A stretch of DNA of 64,000 bases from ZAX-1 sp046533095 (GCA_046533095.1 JAJQRA010000019.1:1-64000); one strand, 5' to 3'; shown: positions 1 through 7,985, counted from the stretch's first letter. Notes: generated from the sequence alone by a model not told the origin. Program-made: numbers and translations.

Positions 1-228
1 AATATTTGTAAACTAGAAGATATATATTTATTTTAAAAAAATCATATGTACATTTTCCATGCAGTTTTCCTTGGCATGCTTTTGTAAATGGCTGGTCATC
101 TTTTTGCAATTTTTCTATAAATAAGTTCATTCTGCTCGTAGTATATGAAGTACCATGCATCGGTTTATCACGAATCAAAATCGATTGGAGCCATCGCAAT
201 GACGGCTCCAATCGATAACTATAAGAGA
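1..228. other. AT-rich intergenic stretch at window edge
   Basis: No open frame with gene-like composition is visible here. The only recognisable structure is the hairpin at 180–216, listed separately as the probable terminator of the toxin gene to its right. A gene cut by the window edge cannot be excluded. Confidence 0.4.
180..216 (-). terminator. Hairpin after the toxin gene
   Basis: A perfect 13-bp inverted repeat (ATCGATTGGAGCC at 180–192, GGCTCCAATCGAT at 204–216) lies 12 bp past the stop of the minus-strand toxin gene. On that strand it is followed by TTTTGATTC, a short U-rich tail. It is best read as an intrinsic terminator for the toxin–antitoxin operon. Confidence 0.6.
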
Positions 229-540
229 TTATAATATTCTCTTGCCCCCATACAAAACGCGCATGATAATCACCTCATGCTGTTGGCTATTGACAAGATA
301 AAAAACCAAATAATGCTCTACAGCCAACTTGCGGTATCCCTTGGATTCTAGATAAGGGCCATTCACCTTTGCGCCAATCAATGGATGGCCTTGCAAACGA
401 TGGATGGATGTCTCCATTGCCTCCATTAGATGTTGCGCTGCGATCGGATTGCATAGCTTTTCGCTAATGTAGGTATCTATTTCATCTAAATCCTCATAAG
501 CTAACGGTGTATATCGGATATGATAATCCTTATTTTCCAT
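229..540 (-). CDS. ParE/RelE-family toxin of a type II toxin–antitoxin pair
   Basis: The 103-residue protein has the size and layout of the RelE/ParE superfamily. An N-terminal Y-T-P-L-A-YEDLDEIDTYI helix is followed by a GxPxxGAKV-type turn, RKLAVEHYLVFYLV and a terminal strand ending IIMRVLYGGKRIL. Family members either cut mRNA at the ribosome (RelE) or inhibit gyrase (ParE), and sequence alone does not decide which. Its start overlaps the 3' end of the upstream Phd/YefM-like antitoxin by 11 bp, the normal order (antitoxin first) and coupling for these modules. The pair probably aids stabilisation or stress persistence, but this is inference from the family. Confidence 0.85.
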   Translation of the reverse strand: MENKDYHIRYTPLAYEDLDEIDTYISEKLCNPIAAQHLMEAMETSIHRLQGHPLIGAKVNGPYLESKGYRKLAVEHYLVFYLVNSQQHEVIIMRVLYGGKRIL

Positions 541-793
541 GTTTCTTCCTCAGTCGGTCGAATACTTCAGCACCGTCTAAAAGAGGTATTTCATCTTCTA
601 ACTGCTTTTCAGCAGCACCAAGTTTCCGATAGACATCTAGCAGGCCCATCTGTTTTTCATACGTGTCCATACTCATTACTACCAAATGCCCACTTCCGTT
701 TTTGGTAATAAAAACAGGTTCCTCTTTTTCATAGCATAATTTAGAAATCTTTCCGGTATCTCTTAAATCAGACATAGGACAAATAATCGGCAT
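530..793 (-). CDS. Phd/YefM-family antitoxin
   Basis: The 87-residue protein starts MPIICPMSDLRDTG and contains YEKEEPVFITKNGSGHLVVMS, the Phd/YefM DNA-binding fold, followed by an acidic C-terminal tail that would wrap the toxin. It neutralises the ParE/RelE toxin encoded just downstream and usually autorepresses the operon. The frame is open further upstream (to 937), but I place the start at 793. That ATG has a strong GAAAGGGG ribosome-binding site and follows a promoter at 824–852, whereas the longer version would begin upstream of that promoter. Confidence 0.85.
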   Translation of the reverse strand: MPIICPMSDLRDTGKISKLCYEKEEPVFITKNGSGHLVVMSMDTYEKQMGLLDVYRKLGAAEKQLEDEIPLLDGAEVFDRLRKKHGK

Positions 794-823
794 AATCCCC
801 ATCCCCTTTCTTTTCATGCTTTC

Positions 824-852
824 ATGATACTTTAAAAATGTGTAGATTTCAA
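824..852 (-). promoter_or_regulatory. Sigma-A promoter of the toxin–antitoxin operon
   Basis: On the minus strand TTGAAA (847–852) and TATCAT (824–829) are separated by exactly 17 bp. The start of transcription would lie near 817, about 25 nt before the antitoxin ATG, which fixes the antitoxin start. Confidence 0.65.
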
Positions 853-1534
853 GCAAAATTATGACCAAAAACAGCACAAAGTTTTCGTATTTCGTTGGTT
901 TGCTTTCCAGCTTAAAAACATATAGCAATGATATCACAGAATAATAAAGGATATAATAAGTATTGAAGTTTGATGATTTCGTTCGTCGGGTTGCTGCTAA
1001 GGAACTGTCCCTAACAGATCAATCAAAGCGAGGACATAGCAGGATGCTACCTGCAATGTCCTCGCTTATCCCATTTGCCTATCAATCACAGCCCCCAATA
1101 TCAAATAAATTTTGGAACTTTTTACATGCCATCGATTCATTTTTTAGCTATTTTTCTCAATTCCACACCTTCTGTCTGTCAAATTAGCTGCTTTTACACC
1201 CCTGGCAATTCCACTGAAAATATGATGCTGCACATTGTCAGCAAAATTGCTCTATGGCATCTATATCTATAGCAATAAGAATACCGACTGTAAACAGTAG
1301 TTCAAATCAGCCTTTCTGGTGCTATTGTATCTTGATATTACAGTAAAGTAAAGGAAAAACAGAAAAATTCAAAATGCAGAACATTTGTTCTGCATTCTAA
1401 AAATTGACTCCGTCGCTTTCACCATGCCAGTAGGGCTTAGGGTGCTTCTGCATTTCAAGTTTTTTAATTCTGATGTTGTTCATTTTTCTATGCCGATCCT
1501 CGGTTGGACAGATGGCTACCGCCTTGCTTTAAAA
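853..1534. other. Intergenic stretch with hairpins, no supported gene
   Basis: About 680 bp without a credible gene; the short frames here have no ribosome-binding sites or recognisable similarity. It contains a long hairpin at 1026–1067 (12-bp outer stem AAGCGAGGACAT/ATGTCCTCGCTT with an inner GCAGG/CCTGC stem) and the terminator-like hairpin at 1373–1396. AAGGAACTGTCCC near 1000 resembles short motifs that flank small transposon-derived elements in Firmicutes, but nothing more of an element is visible. Confidence 0.45.
1373..1396 (-). terminator. Intrinsic terminator after the NlpC/P60 gene
   Basis: A perfect 11-bp stem (AATGCAGAACA / TGTTCTGCATT, 2-nt loop) is followed on the minus strand by TTGAATTTTTCTG. 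It lies about 140 nt beyond the stop of the NlpC/P60 gene, with nothing else in between to terminate. Confidence 0.55.
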
Positions 1535-2602
1535 TTAATCTGCTAAAAGACGCACGACACAAATTGGCGCACGATAAAATGCATTCGATATTTTGATTCC
1601 GGTCTTTGCAGAGCTTGCATGGACTACCTGTCCATTTCCTATATACATGGCAACATGGCTGACTCCGCCACTTCCATAAAAAAACAAATCGCCCGGCCTT
1701 ACTTGCGAAGCATCGATCCTTGTCCCGCAATTTGCTTGTGCCGCAGAAGAATGTGGCAGATAAATACCATACTTCTCATAAATCCTCATGGTAAATCCAG
1801 AGCAGTCAACACCATTTGTAAGGCTTGTCCCTCCCCACACATAGCGGTTGCCTACAAATTGAGTTGCATATGATACCATATCTATACGTACATCTGAAAC
1901 ACCTTCGCCATAGCGTATTTCAGTCATGGTCATGGCTTTTGCAAGCTGATCTTCTAAATCTACATATTCTGAAAACACATAGCATTCATCGCCGTCTAAG
2001 TCTACCTTGATCCAGTCGCCCTGATCTTCAATGACCTGGATATCTTCTCCCTCCGGCATAGCCGCCCATATGGTGCAATCTTTATTCGGTTCTGTCCTTA
2101 AATAGACAGTTGGTGTATTTGTCGTTGCTACAATTGATTTTACTTCTTCTGCACGTGCGGCCGCCGCTTTCCCGGTAAGCAGAAATTCACCTTTTACATA
2201 CCCTTCTACTTTTCCTGATTTTATGTGACACCATTCACCATCAGTCTCTATTATTTCACAGCCGGCATCTACCGGCAATTTCCCTACCAGTTCATATTCT
2301 TCTCCGGCGCCTTCCCGAATATTCAAGTGATTTTCAACATTTGCAATTCCAAGGTTTGTATAGCCGCAAATAACCGTTGGCTCTTCTACTACCGGCTCTA
2401 CACCATCTCTAAAAGCTACTGCCCTTATATTCCCTATCTGAGCCGCCCCGCCAGAAATGCCTGCATCCAGTTGATCTATACTTGTGTTAAAAGCCGCCGC
2501 TACTCCTGCTTCAAGCCTTCCGGCCTTTACATTGCCGTTTACCGATATTAGTATCGCACCTGCCATACATACTGTAATTGCTTTTGCAATATTTTTTTTC
2601 AT
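1535..2602 (-). CDS. Secreted SH3-domain NlpC/P60 peptidoglycan endopeptidase
   Basis: The 355-residue product has a signal peptide (residues 1–27, KKNIAKAIT then a hydrophobic run). Two bacterial SH3 domains follow, at about 80–145 (HLNIREGAGEEYELVG) and 158–215 (YLRTEPNKDC). A C-terminal NlpC/P60 domain covers about 238–355. The catalytic triad is visible: Cys267 in GVDCSGF, His316 in GVSHVAMYIG and the third position at His328 in VVHASS. Such enzymes cleave D-γ-Glu–diamino acid bonds in cell-wall stem peptides and act outside the cell. The gene stands alone, with AAGGAG before ATG, a consensus promoter at 2711–2739 and a WalR-type box just upstream, which fits an autolysin controlled by wall stress. 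Confidence 0.9.
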   Translation of the reverse strand: MKKNIAKAITVCMAGAILISVNGNVKAGRLEAGVAAAFNTSIDQLDAGISGGAAQIGNIRAVAFRDGVEPVVEEPTVICGYTNLGIANVENHLNIREGAGEEYELVGKLPVDAGCEIIETDGEWCHIKSGKVEGYVKGEFLLTGKAAAARAEEVKSIVATTNTPTVYLRTEPNKDCTIWAAMPEGEDIQVIEDQGDWIKVDLDGDECYVFSEYVDLEDQLAKAMTMTEIRYGEGVSDVRIDMVSYATQFVGNRYVWGGTSLTNGVDCSGFTMRIYEKYGIYLPHSSAAQANCGTRIDASQVRPGDLFFYGSGGVSHVAMYIGNGQVVHASSAKTGIKISNAFYRAPICVVRLLAD

Positions 2603-2710
2603 TTAAACTCCTTTTAAAACTACGCTTGTGCTAACGATTCCGAAAATGCCATAAGATAAAAGAAACAGTAGCATATGATTTATCCTACTGTTACTTTCTT
2701 CTTATTCGTT

Positions 2711-2739
2711 ATTATATCAATCACAAATTACATTGTCAA
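2711..2739 (-). promoter_or_regulatory. Consensus sigma-A promoter of the NlpC/P60 gene
   Basis: TTGACA (2734–2739) and TATAAT (2711–2716) match consensus perfectly with a 17-bp spacer. The predicted 5' UTR of about 100 nt carries a hairpin (AACAGTAG…CTACTGTT, about 2665–2695). Confidence 0.8.
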
Positions 2740-2746
2740 TCTATTT

Positions 2747-2763
2747 TGTAACATTTTTGTAAT
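2747..2763 (+). promoter_or_regulatory. Candidate WalR (YycF) box
   Basis: TGTAAC-ATTTT-TGTAAT fits the WalR consensus TGTWAH-N5-TGTWAH at every position. It sits 7 bp upstream of the -35 of a gene for a wall endopeptidase, the class of target known for WalKR. Here the direct repeat reads on the strand opposite to the gene, so orientation and activity are uncertain. Confidence 0.45.
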
Positions 2764-2930
2764 ATCTTTACATAACGTGTTGCCATATTAGTTCAGCGGT
2801 GCTTTATCATCTATTATATACGTCCTTAAATCTATGTCTTTTCCCCTTTGTTTTCAAATCCACTATGTCAAAGTCCATGCGTATATGCTTGTGTCAAGAC
2901 ATCCATAAAAAATGTTTTGACAATCATACA

Positions 2931-3167
2931 CTAAGTGCAGGCACAAATTGCTACACCAATAATTTCCTTATGTGATGTTACTATATAAAATATCGATTCA
3001 TTATTATCGTATCTTTTGAGTAATGCATCAGTTCTATCCAAAGCTGACATGGAATTTAAAAATTTTGCATCGATAATGCTGTTATAACTGTCTTTTCAGC
3101 ATCTATCGATAAATTGAGCAGTATCTAAAATCTGCTCTCTTGTCGCTGTAATTGAAATTTTACTCAT
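2931..3167 (-). pseudogene. Remnant of a GNAT-family N-acetyltransferase
   Basis: Starting at an ATG that overlaps the stop of the upstream hydrolase gene (ATGA), the frame reads MSKISITATREQI…FIDRC, then an in-frame TGA. It continues KDSYNSIIDAKFLNSMS…FYIVTSHKEIIGVAI before ending at a TAG. The pattern (C-W-x-xSYxxII…FL…MS…IGVA) is the N-terminal half of a GNAT acetyltransferase, with the expected Trp codon turned into TGA. The acetyl-CoA-binding half (V-x-x-x-x-R-G-x-G) is missing. It is a decayed last gene of the TetR-led operon. Confidence 0.6.
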
Positions 3168-3862
3168 ACAATACTACTCTCCAACCAATATCGAAAATAA
3201 TCTAACTGTTTCTCTGTATGAAAGTAATGTTCACCGTCTTCTAGTATTGTCAAATTAGCTTGTGCTTGTTCTGCAAAACGCTTCACATATTCGATTTCAC
3301 ATAAATTATCTTGAGAACCATATAAAATTGCTATTGGTTTGTTCCATTTTACAGAATGTTCCCTAACATACTGATAATAGTCCCAATACAAAGTCTTTAT
3401 AGGAGTTTCAATTTCTTTTTCTTGTCTAAGCTTTTCTTCACTAATATCAAACCACTTCATCATGTTCTCGATAATACGTTCCATATCTACTACAGGCGAA
3501 AGAAATATCGTCTGCTTAATATCTTCACATTGATAGGCCAACATACTGAAATACGCACCAATACTACATCCATACAAACTAATATCATCGGTTATTCTAT
3601 GGGCATAATCTAAAATCTTGTGTAAATCCTTAACAGCATTCCAAGGATTACATGGATATGTTTCCCTTTCACGCTCTCCATTTTCAGGCAAATCAAAACT
3701 AAGAACTTGATATCCTTTTTTTACCGCCTCGTCCGCCAATATTGTTATGTCGGAATCTCTTTTATGTGAACGATCGCCATGAACTGCTATAAACAATTTA
3801 CCTGTTTTCTCTCCCCATAAAAAAGCAGGTATGCTTTCTATCATTAACTGATGTTTTTCCAT
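3164..3862 (-). CDS. Small alpha/beta hydrolase
   Basis: A cytosolic protein of about 232 residues with a serine-hydrolase layout. GKLFIAVHGDRSHK forms the oxyanion region, LYGCSIGAYFS holds the nucleophile elbow (G-C-S-I-G, Ser nucleophile), YGSQDNL gives the acidic residue, and a DGEHYFHTE His completes the triad. The substrate is unknown; esterases and peptidases of this size look alike. I prefer the ATG at 3862, 8 nt after AGGTGA, over the GTG at 3874. It lies in an operon behind a TetR regulator and two membrane-protein frames, and its stop overlaps the start of a degraded acetyltransferase. Confidence 0.75.
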   Translation of the reverse strand: MEKHQLMIESIPAFLWGEKTGKLFIAVHGDRSHKRDSDITILADEAVKKGYQVLSFDLPENGERERETYPCNPWNAVKDLHKILDYAHRITDDISLYGCSIGAYFSMLAYQCEDIKQTIFLSPVVDMERIIENMMKWFDISEEKLRQEKEIETPIKTLYWDYYQYVREHSVKWNKPIAILYGSQDNLCEIEYVKRFAEQAQANLTILEDGEHYFHTEKQLDYFRYWLESSIV

Positions 3863-3866
3863 TTTA

Positions 3867-4310
3867 TTAATCACCTACTCTTTTAAAATTTCTCCCTATC
3901 AAATAAAAGTTAAACGCTACCACTACTGTGTACAGTGGGAAAATAATCATTTCTACCATAGTGACTTCTATTCCATACAAAATCATAAATAGAATCATGG
4001 AATCAAGTGCAATCAGCAAAGTCAAAATCTTCATCATCATGATTGGCATAAGAAGATAGCCCCAAGCTTGTTTTTTCATAAGCATGATACCACTGAATAT
4101 AATTACCGGCAAAACGATACCTAAATCCATTGCTTGAACTGGCAATGTTGTGTAGTGCTCTAAGTAGGTTGATGTCCCTTGGGGATTCAGGCGACTAATC
4201 CAGTTAAGGCCTATCAACATCGCAAATACGATATTTGAAATGCCTAAGTACTTCAAATGAAGATTTCCATTAAAATTCTCTCGTAAGTTTGGCATATCAA
4301 ATGATGCCAT
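3867..4310 (-). CDS. Membrane protein, C-terminal part of a split gene
   Basis: The 147 residues contain about four hydrophobic segments (NIVFAMLIGLNWI; MDLGIVLPVIIFSGIMLM; WGYLLMPIMMMKILTLLIAL; MIIFPLYTVVVAFNFYLI). The pattern TLPVQAMDLGIVLP…WGYLLMP matches, from memory, the C-terminal half of a multi-pass family of unknown function whose N-terminal half is encoded by the overlapping frame just upstream (4297–4590). A single ancestral gene therefore seems to have lost a middle piece and its reading frame. Whether either fragment is still made or used is unclear. Confidence 0.5.
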   Translation of the reverse strand: MASFDMPNLRENFNGNLHLKYLGISNIVFAMLIGLNWISRLNPQGTSTYLEHYTTLPVQAMDLGIVLPVIIFSGIMLMKKQAWGYLLMPIMMMKILTLLIALDSMILFMILYGIEVTMVEMIIFPLYTVVVAFNFYLIGRNFKRVGD

Positions 4311-4590
4311 ACAAGCGCCTCTTTCTGTTTAAATACAAAGAATAAATAAGAAAGGGCACTCCGAGAAATAACGTAGCTAAATCTTGTCCTTTCGCTTGCA
4401 CTGCCATAGATAGCGAATCATTGTGATAAATGCCTCGCCCATACAGTTCCACTATCTGACCACTAACCGTTTCAATCTGCTGACCTACATTTATCGGGTG
4501 ATTATAAAACAGACTGATAGCAGAAATTATCGCCGCCAATAAAGCAATTGCAACAATTAAATAATCTATCTTTTTATCAAGCACTTTCAC
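4297..4590 (-). CDS. Membrane protein, N-terminal part of a split gene
   Basis: The 97-residue product has an N-terminal membrane segment (YLIVAIALLAAIISAISLF), an extracytoplasmic stretch with VELYGRGIYHNDSLS, and a second membrane segment GQDLATLFLGVPFLIYSLYL. It ends abruptly at RRLYGII. The motif order is that of the N-terminal part of an uncharacterised membrane-protein family, which normally continues for two or more further membrane segments. The next frame overlaps it by 14 bp and supplies the remainder. It starts 4 bp into the end of the TetR gene, so the two are translationally coupled. Confidence 0.5.
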   Translation of the reverse strand: MKVLDKKIDYLIVAIALLAAIISAISLFYNHPINVGQQIETVSGQIVELYGRGIYHNDSLSMAVQAKGQDLATLFLGVPFLIYSLYLNRKRRLYGII

Positions 4591-5207
4591 TTAGGCTCCC
4601 TCCCTATCATACTTTCCATAAAATAATCAATATGCTTTTCTACCATTTGCAAAGCAATACCCTTGTCATCCATATTGTCCGACATCCCCATCATCATATA
4701 AATTGGCGCAAAATATTCTAGTGCCAGTATTTTCGCATCTTTGCCGCTATTTACCGTATCCCGCACAGATTCTCGCATTAATTCCTCAGCATATCCAACA
4801 ACGCCACCAGTTAGGTATTGGTTCAGCAAACTTGCCATTTTCGAGTTTCGGTACTGTTCCAGCGTTAGCATCTTACGGAAATTTGATGCAAACTCATCCG
4901 CTGTCCAATATTTGAACATTTCTACACTAAATGCTTTGATATTACCGAATGCTGCATTGCGATATTCTTCCTCTGCATTTTCAAAACTACCAACTGGAAC
5001 GTTAAATTCCTTTGCTTTTTGAGTATCCATTTCTTCCATCCGTTTAATGATGCTGTCAAAGATGTCTTGTTTGTTTTCATAATGCTTGTATAATGCACCT
5101 TTGGTCATTCCAAGCTCTTCCGCAATATTTCTCACCGATACGCCCTCGTATCCATCACGTGCGAAAAGTTTTAATGAAGCTTGTAAAATCTTTTCTTTTG
5201 TATCCAT
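4587..5207 (-). CDS. TetR/AcrR-family transcriptional regulator
   Basis: The 206-residue protein has the N-terminal TetR DNA-binding domain: KEKILQASLKLFARDGYEGV, then the helix-turn-helix VRNIAEELGMTKGALYKHYE. It is followed by a helical ligand-binding domain. TetR proteins repress their own operon until a small molecule binds. Two similar operators sit in and next to its consensus promoter, which supports autoregulation. It is first gene of an operon with the split membrane gene, the alpha/beta hydrolase and the acetyltransferase remnant. The ligand cannot be told from sequence. Confidence 0.9.
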   Translation of the reverse strand: MDTKEKILQASLKLFARDGYEGVSVRNIAEELGMTKGALYKHYENKQDIFDSIIKRMEEMDTQKAKEFNVPVGSFENAEEEYRNAAFGNIKAFSVEMFKYWTADEFASNFRKMLTLEQYRNSKMASLLNQYLTGGVVGYAEELMRESVRDTVNSGKDAKILALEYFAPIYMMMGMSDNMDDKGIALQMVEKHIDYFMESMIGREPK

Positions 5208-5221
5208 ATTTAAAAACCTCC

Positions 5222-5268
5222 AAGTAAACGGTAGTTTACTTTATATTATAGTGAACTATCGTTTACTT
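5222..5268. promoter_or_regulatory. Paired TetR-type operators
   Basis: Two related imperfect palindromes occur 9 bp apart: AAGTAAACGGTAGTTTACTT (5222–5241) and AGTGAACTATCGTTTACTT (5250–5268). The second fills the -35/-10 spacer of the tetR promoter and the first covers the transcription start. They are the expected binding sites for the adjacent TetR protein. Confidence 0.7.
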
Positions 5269-5273
5269 GTCAA
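5245..5273 (-). promoter_or_regulatory. Consensus promoter of the tetR operon
   Basis: TTGACA (5268–5273) and TATAAT (5245–5250) are both perfect, with a 17-bp spacer, and GGAGG precedes the ATG at 5207. So strong a promoter with operators embedded in it suggests tight repression. Confidence 0.8.
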
Positions 5274-5313
5274 GTTATTTCAGAAAAAACACCCTACCGT
5301 GATTGAAGCCACT

Positions 5314-5359
5314 AAAAAACCCCATTTCGTTCAAGCACTTGAACGAAACGGGGTTTTGA
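5314..5359 (-). terminator. Intrinsic terminator after the Na/Pi transporter gene
   Basis: The segment forms a long GC-rich hairpin (AAAACCCC-TTTCGTTCAAG pairing with CTTGAACGAAA-CGGGGTTTT), with A and T runs on its two sides. It lies 53 bp past the transporter stop and could terminate transcription in both directions. Confidence 0.8.
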
Positions 5360-5412
5360 GGTATAACGAAATGGCGAGATGAAGAGGATGTTAATAAATG
5401 TTGCCATAATAT

Positions 5413-7047
5413 TTATAGATCAGAATCATCTTCCGGATCTTCATCTAAGATGGAAAAGGCAATATTCGTCGCATGGTCGGCTACACGCTCTAATCCGCTT
5501 ACAATATCCGTATATAGGATCCCTATCTCCGGAGAGCATTTCCCTTTAGAAAGCCTGCGGATATGATTCTTTTGAAGTACCTTCTCCATTTCATCGATTT
5601 CATTTTCCAAATCCAGAATCTGCTGTAAATGTTCGTCGTTTGTAGTTAAAAACATTTCCATCGATATTTTTAAAATTTCCTCCACCTTTTCATGCATATC
5701 CAAAAGTTCTTTCATCCCTTTTTTCGTTAAATTCAAATTTTCATGAAAACGTTTTCCGGCAAACTCAGCAATATTTTCCGCGTGATCTCCGATTCGTTCT
5801 AAATCCATGACAACATGGAACAGTCCGCCAATCCTCATTTTATCCGCAAACGGCAGTTCCTTTTGATTGACTTTAACCAGATAATCCGTAATTTCTTTGC
5901 ACAGGAAATCTACGTGTTTTTCTACTTCAAATACCCGTTCCAATTTAGTTTCATCATTCGTAAAAAACGCATCCATCGCATTTTGCAGATTGGAAATTGC
6001 CAGTTCGCTCATATGCTCTATTTCGCGTATCGTTTGCACAATTGCCGTTGTTGGCGAAAATACAGTGTCCCTTCCAATATATTGTAATTGAAATTCACCT
6101 GCCTTGTAGTCATCTCCCGGTACAAGGAATGTTGCAAGTTTTACAATTTGAGGTACCAATGGGAACAGGAGAATCACTTCCACTATTTTAAACATGGTGT
6201 GGGCATTTGCCACGCTTTTTGCAATGTTTCCACCCGAAAGATATAGGATAAATTGTTCAACATCAGAAGCTGCAACGATTAAAATAAGGAAAATTACAAT
6301 GGATCCGATAATATTAAATAGAAAATGAATCATCGCCGCACGTTTCGCGTCTTTTTTCCCGCTTAAACTAGCAAGCAATGCAGTGACGCAAGAACCCATA
6401 TTACAGCCTAAAATAATAAAAAAGCAGATCTGTAGCGGCAACATGCCCTGGGCTGCCATAAGCAGTACGATACTGACCGTCACAGAAGAGCTTTGGATGA
6501 CTGCAGTCACAATAAACCCTACCAGTACGCCGAGCAAAGGGTTTGTAAGGCTTGCTAGTACATGTAAGATTTGTGGAGAATCTTTGAATGTTTCCATTGA
6601 ACCTGACATGATGCTAAGCCCCATAAAAAGTATGCCAAACCCCAAAATGACCTCGCCGACTTTTTTCATGATGTCTTTTTTTATAAACATCGCCATGACA
6701 ACACCGATAAATAAGAACAAGGGTGCGATTTCCGCAAGGTCCAGCGCCACAAGTTGGGACGTAATGGTTGTCCCAATATTTGCCCCCATAATGACCCCGG
6801 CCGCTTGCACTAGATTTATCAACCCTGCATTGACAAAACTTACGACCATAACCGTCGTTGCACTAGAGGATTGTATAATAGCTGTAAACACTGCACCAAC
6901 AAGCACGCCCATTACCCGGCTTGTTGTCATGACTTCCAATATTTTTCTCAATTTTGCCCCGGCCGCTTTTTCAAGCCCCTCGCTCATGAGTTTCATACCA
7001 AATAAAAACAGTCCCAGTCCACCTAACATTGCTAAAACTATACTCAT
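5413..7047 (-). CDS. Na+/phosphate cotransporter with C-terminal PhoU-like domain
   Basis: The 544-residue integral membrane protein has the duplicated Na/Pi-cotransporter core: GGLGLFLFGMKLMSEGLE, then the repeated QSSSATTVMVVSFV and QSSSVTVSIVLLMA signatures. A cytosolic helical PhoU-like domain follows from about residue 340 (EIEHMSELAISNLQNAM…LERIGDHAENIAEFA…LERVADHATNIAFSI). It would import phosphate using the sodium gradient, and the PhoU part probably regulates it. Its start overlaps the ribF stop by 4 bp (ATGA), so it is the last gene of the rimP–ribF operon, followed by a strong terminator. Confidence 0.9.
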   Translation of the reverse strand: MSIVLAMLGGLGLFLFGMKLMSEGLEKAAGAKLRKILEVMTTSRVMGVLVGAVFTAIIQSSSATTVMVVSFVNAGLINLVQAAGVIMGANIGTTITSQLVALDLAEIAPLFLFIGVVMAMFIKKDIMKKVGEVILGFGILFMGLSIMSGSMETFKDSPQILHVLASLTNPLLGVLVGFIVTAVIQSSSVTVSIVLLMAAQGMLPLQICFFIILGCNMGSCVTALLASLSGKKDAKRAAMIHFLFNIIGSIVIFLILIVAASDVEQFILYLSGGNIAKSVANAHTMFKIVEVILLFPLVPQIVKLATFLVPGDDYKAGEFQLQYIGRDTVFSPTTAIVQTIREIEHMSELAISNLQNAMDAFFTNDETKLERVFEVEKHVDFLCKEITDYLVKVNQKELPFADKMRIGGLFHVVMDLERIGDHAENIAEFAGKRFHENLNLTKKGMKELLDMHEKVEEILKISMEMFLTTNDEHLQQILDLENEIDEMEKVLQKNHIRRLSKGKCSPEIGILYTDIVSGLERVADHATNIAFSILDEDPEDDSDL

Positions 7048-7985
7048 TCATATCTCCTTTTGTAGGCTTTAAGATAACTCTTTCCGCACTTTATATCGTT
7101 TTCCATTTGGTTCTTCAAGTCGTCAATCGAATCAAATTTCTTTTCTTCTCTACTATATGCCAAAAAGTTTACTTTGATTTCTTTTCCATATGCATCCGCA
7201 TCATAATCAAATACGTGCGTTTCCACACCTACCGGATGGCCTCCCGCTATTTCTATCGTCGGCTTTTTTCCTACATTCGTAATTCCGTCATATACCTGTT
7301 TATCAATGATTGTCTGTGTCACATAGACCCCAAAGGGAGGAAGGACTTTTTCAGCAGAAGGCACTAGATTTAGCGTTGGTATGCCTAGTCTTCTGCCTAG
7401 TTTTCGCCCATGTTCCACAACTCCCTGTACAAAAAATTCATAGCCCAAAAGCATATTTGCACGCTCCATGTGCCCCTTTGCAATTTCTTCTCGGATAAAT
7501 GTACTGCTAATATCCCTGTTTTCAAATTGCTTCTTTTCTACAACCTCTACTTCAAATCCAAGTTGTTTGCCATATTCTAAAAGCATGTTGTAGTCGCCTC
7601 TGCGCTTGTGCCCAAAATGGAAATCTTTTCCGGCTGCCAGATACACTACATTCAGCTGCTCTACCAACATTTTGATAAAATTTTCCGGCTCCATTCGCAT
7701 AATTTCAGTTGTAAATGGACATTCAATGACGCAGTCAATTCCGATTGAATCGAAAAGATGGATTTTCTCTTCATTGGTTGTTATGACTTGCTGCTTACTT
7801 TGCCCTACGAGAGACTTAGGGGGCATGTCAAAAGTAAAAATTACTGCTTTTAAACCCTCTTTTTTCTTTTTTAAAACATAGTCAATTAAATATTTATGCC
7901 CCATATGAAGACCATCAAATTTCCCTAATGATAATACGGTAGGTTCTTTCATTTGAAATTTTGTTGTATTTTTTATGTACTCCAT
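7044..7985 (-). CDS. ribF: Bifunctional riboflavin kinase/FAD synthetase
   Basis: The 313-residue enzyme makes FMN and then FAD from riboflavin. The N-terminal FAD-synthetase domain has the nucleotidyl-transferase motif LSLGKFDGLHMGHKYLI and, later, STFIREEIAKG. The C-terminal flavokinase domain begins near residue 185 with GVVEHGRKLGRRLGIPTLNL and continues PPFGVYVT and GVETHVFDYDADAYGKEI. Length is normal. It follows truB, as in many Firmicutes, and is coupled to the transporter gene by an ATGA overlap. Confidence 0.93.
   Translation of the reverse strand: MEYIKNTTKFQMKEPTVLSLGKFDGLHMGHKYLIDYVLKKKKEGLKAVIFTFDMPPKSLVGQSKQQVITTNEEKIHLFDSIGIDCVIECPFTTEIMRMEPENFIKMLVEQLNVVYLAAGKDFHFGHKRRGDYNMLLEYGKQLGFEVEVVEKKQFENRDISSTFIREEIAKGHMERANMLLGYEFFVQGVVEHGRKLGRRLGIPTLNLVPSAEKVLPPFGVYVTQTIIDKQVYDGITNVGKKPTIEIAGGHPVGVETHVFDYDADAYGKEIKVNFLAYSREEKKFDSIDDLKNQMENDIKCGKSYLKAYKRRYE

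Noticed and set aside
794..937. N-terminal extension of the antitoxin frame
   Set aside because: It would start upstream of the -35/-10 at 824–852 and adds a hydrophobic stretch unlike Phd/YefM proteins.
963..1187. Plus-strand frame beginning KFDDFVRRVAAKE
   Set aside because: No ribosome-binding site, it crosses the hairpin at 1026–1067, and the sequence after the first 20 codons is not protein-like.
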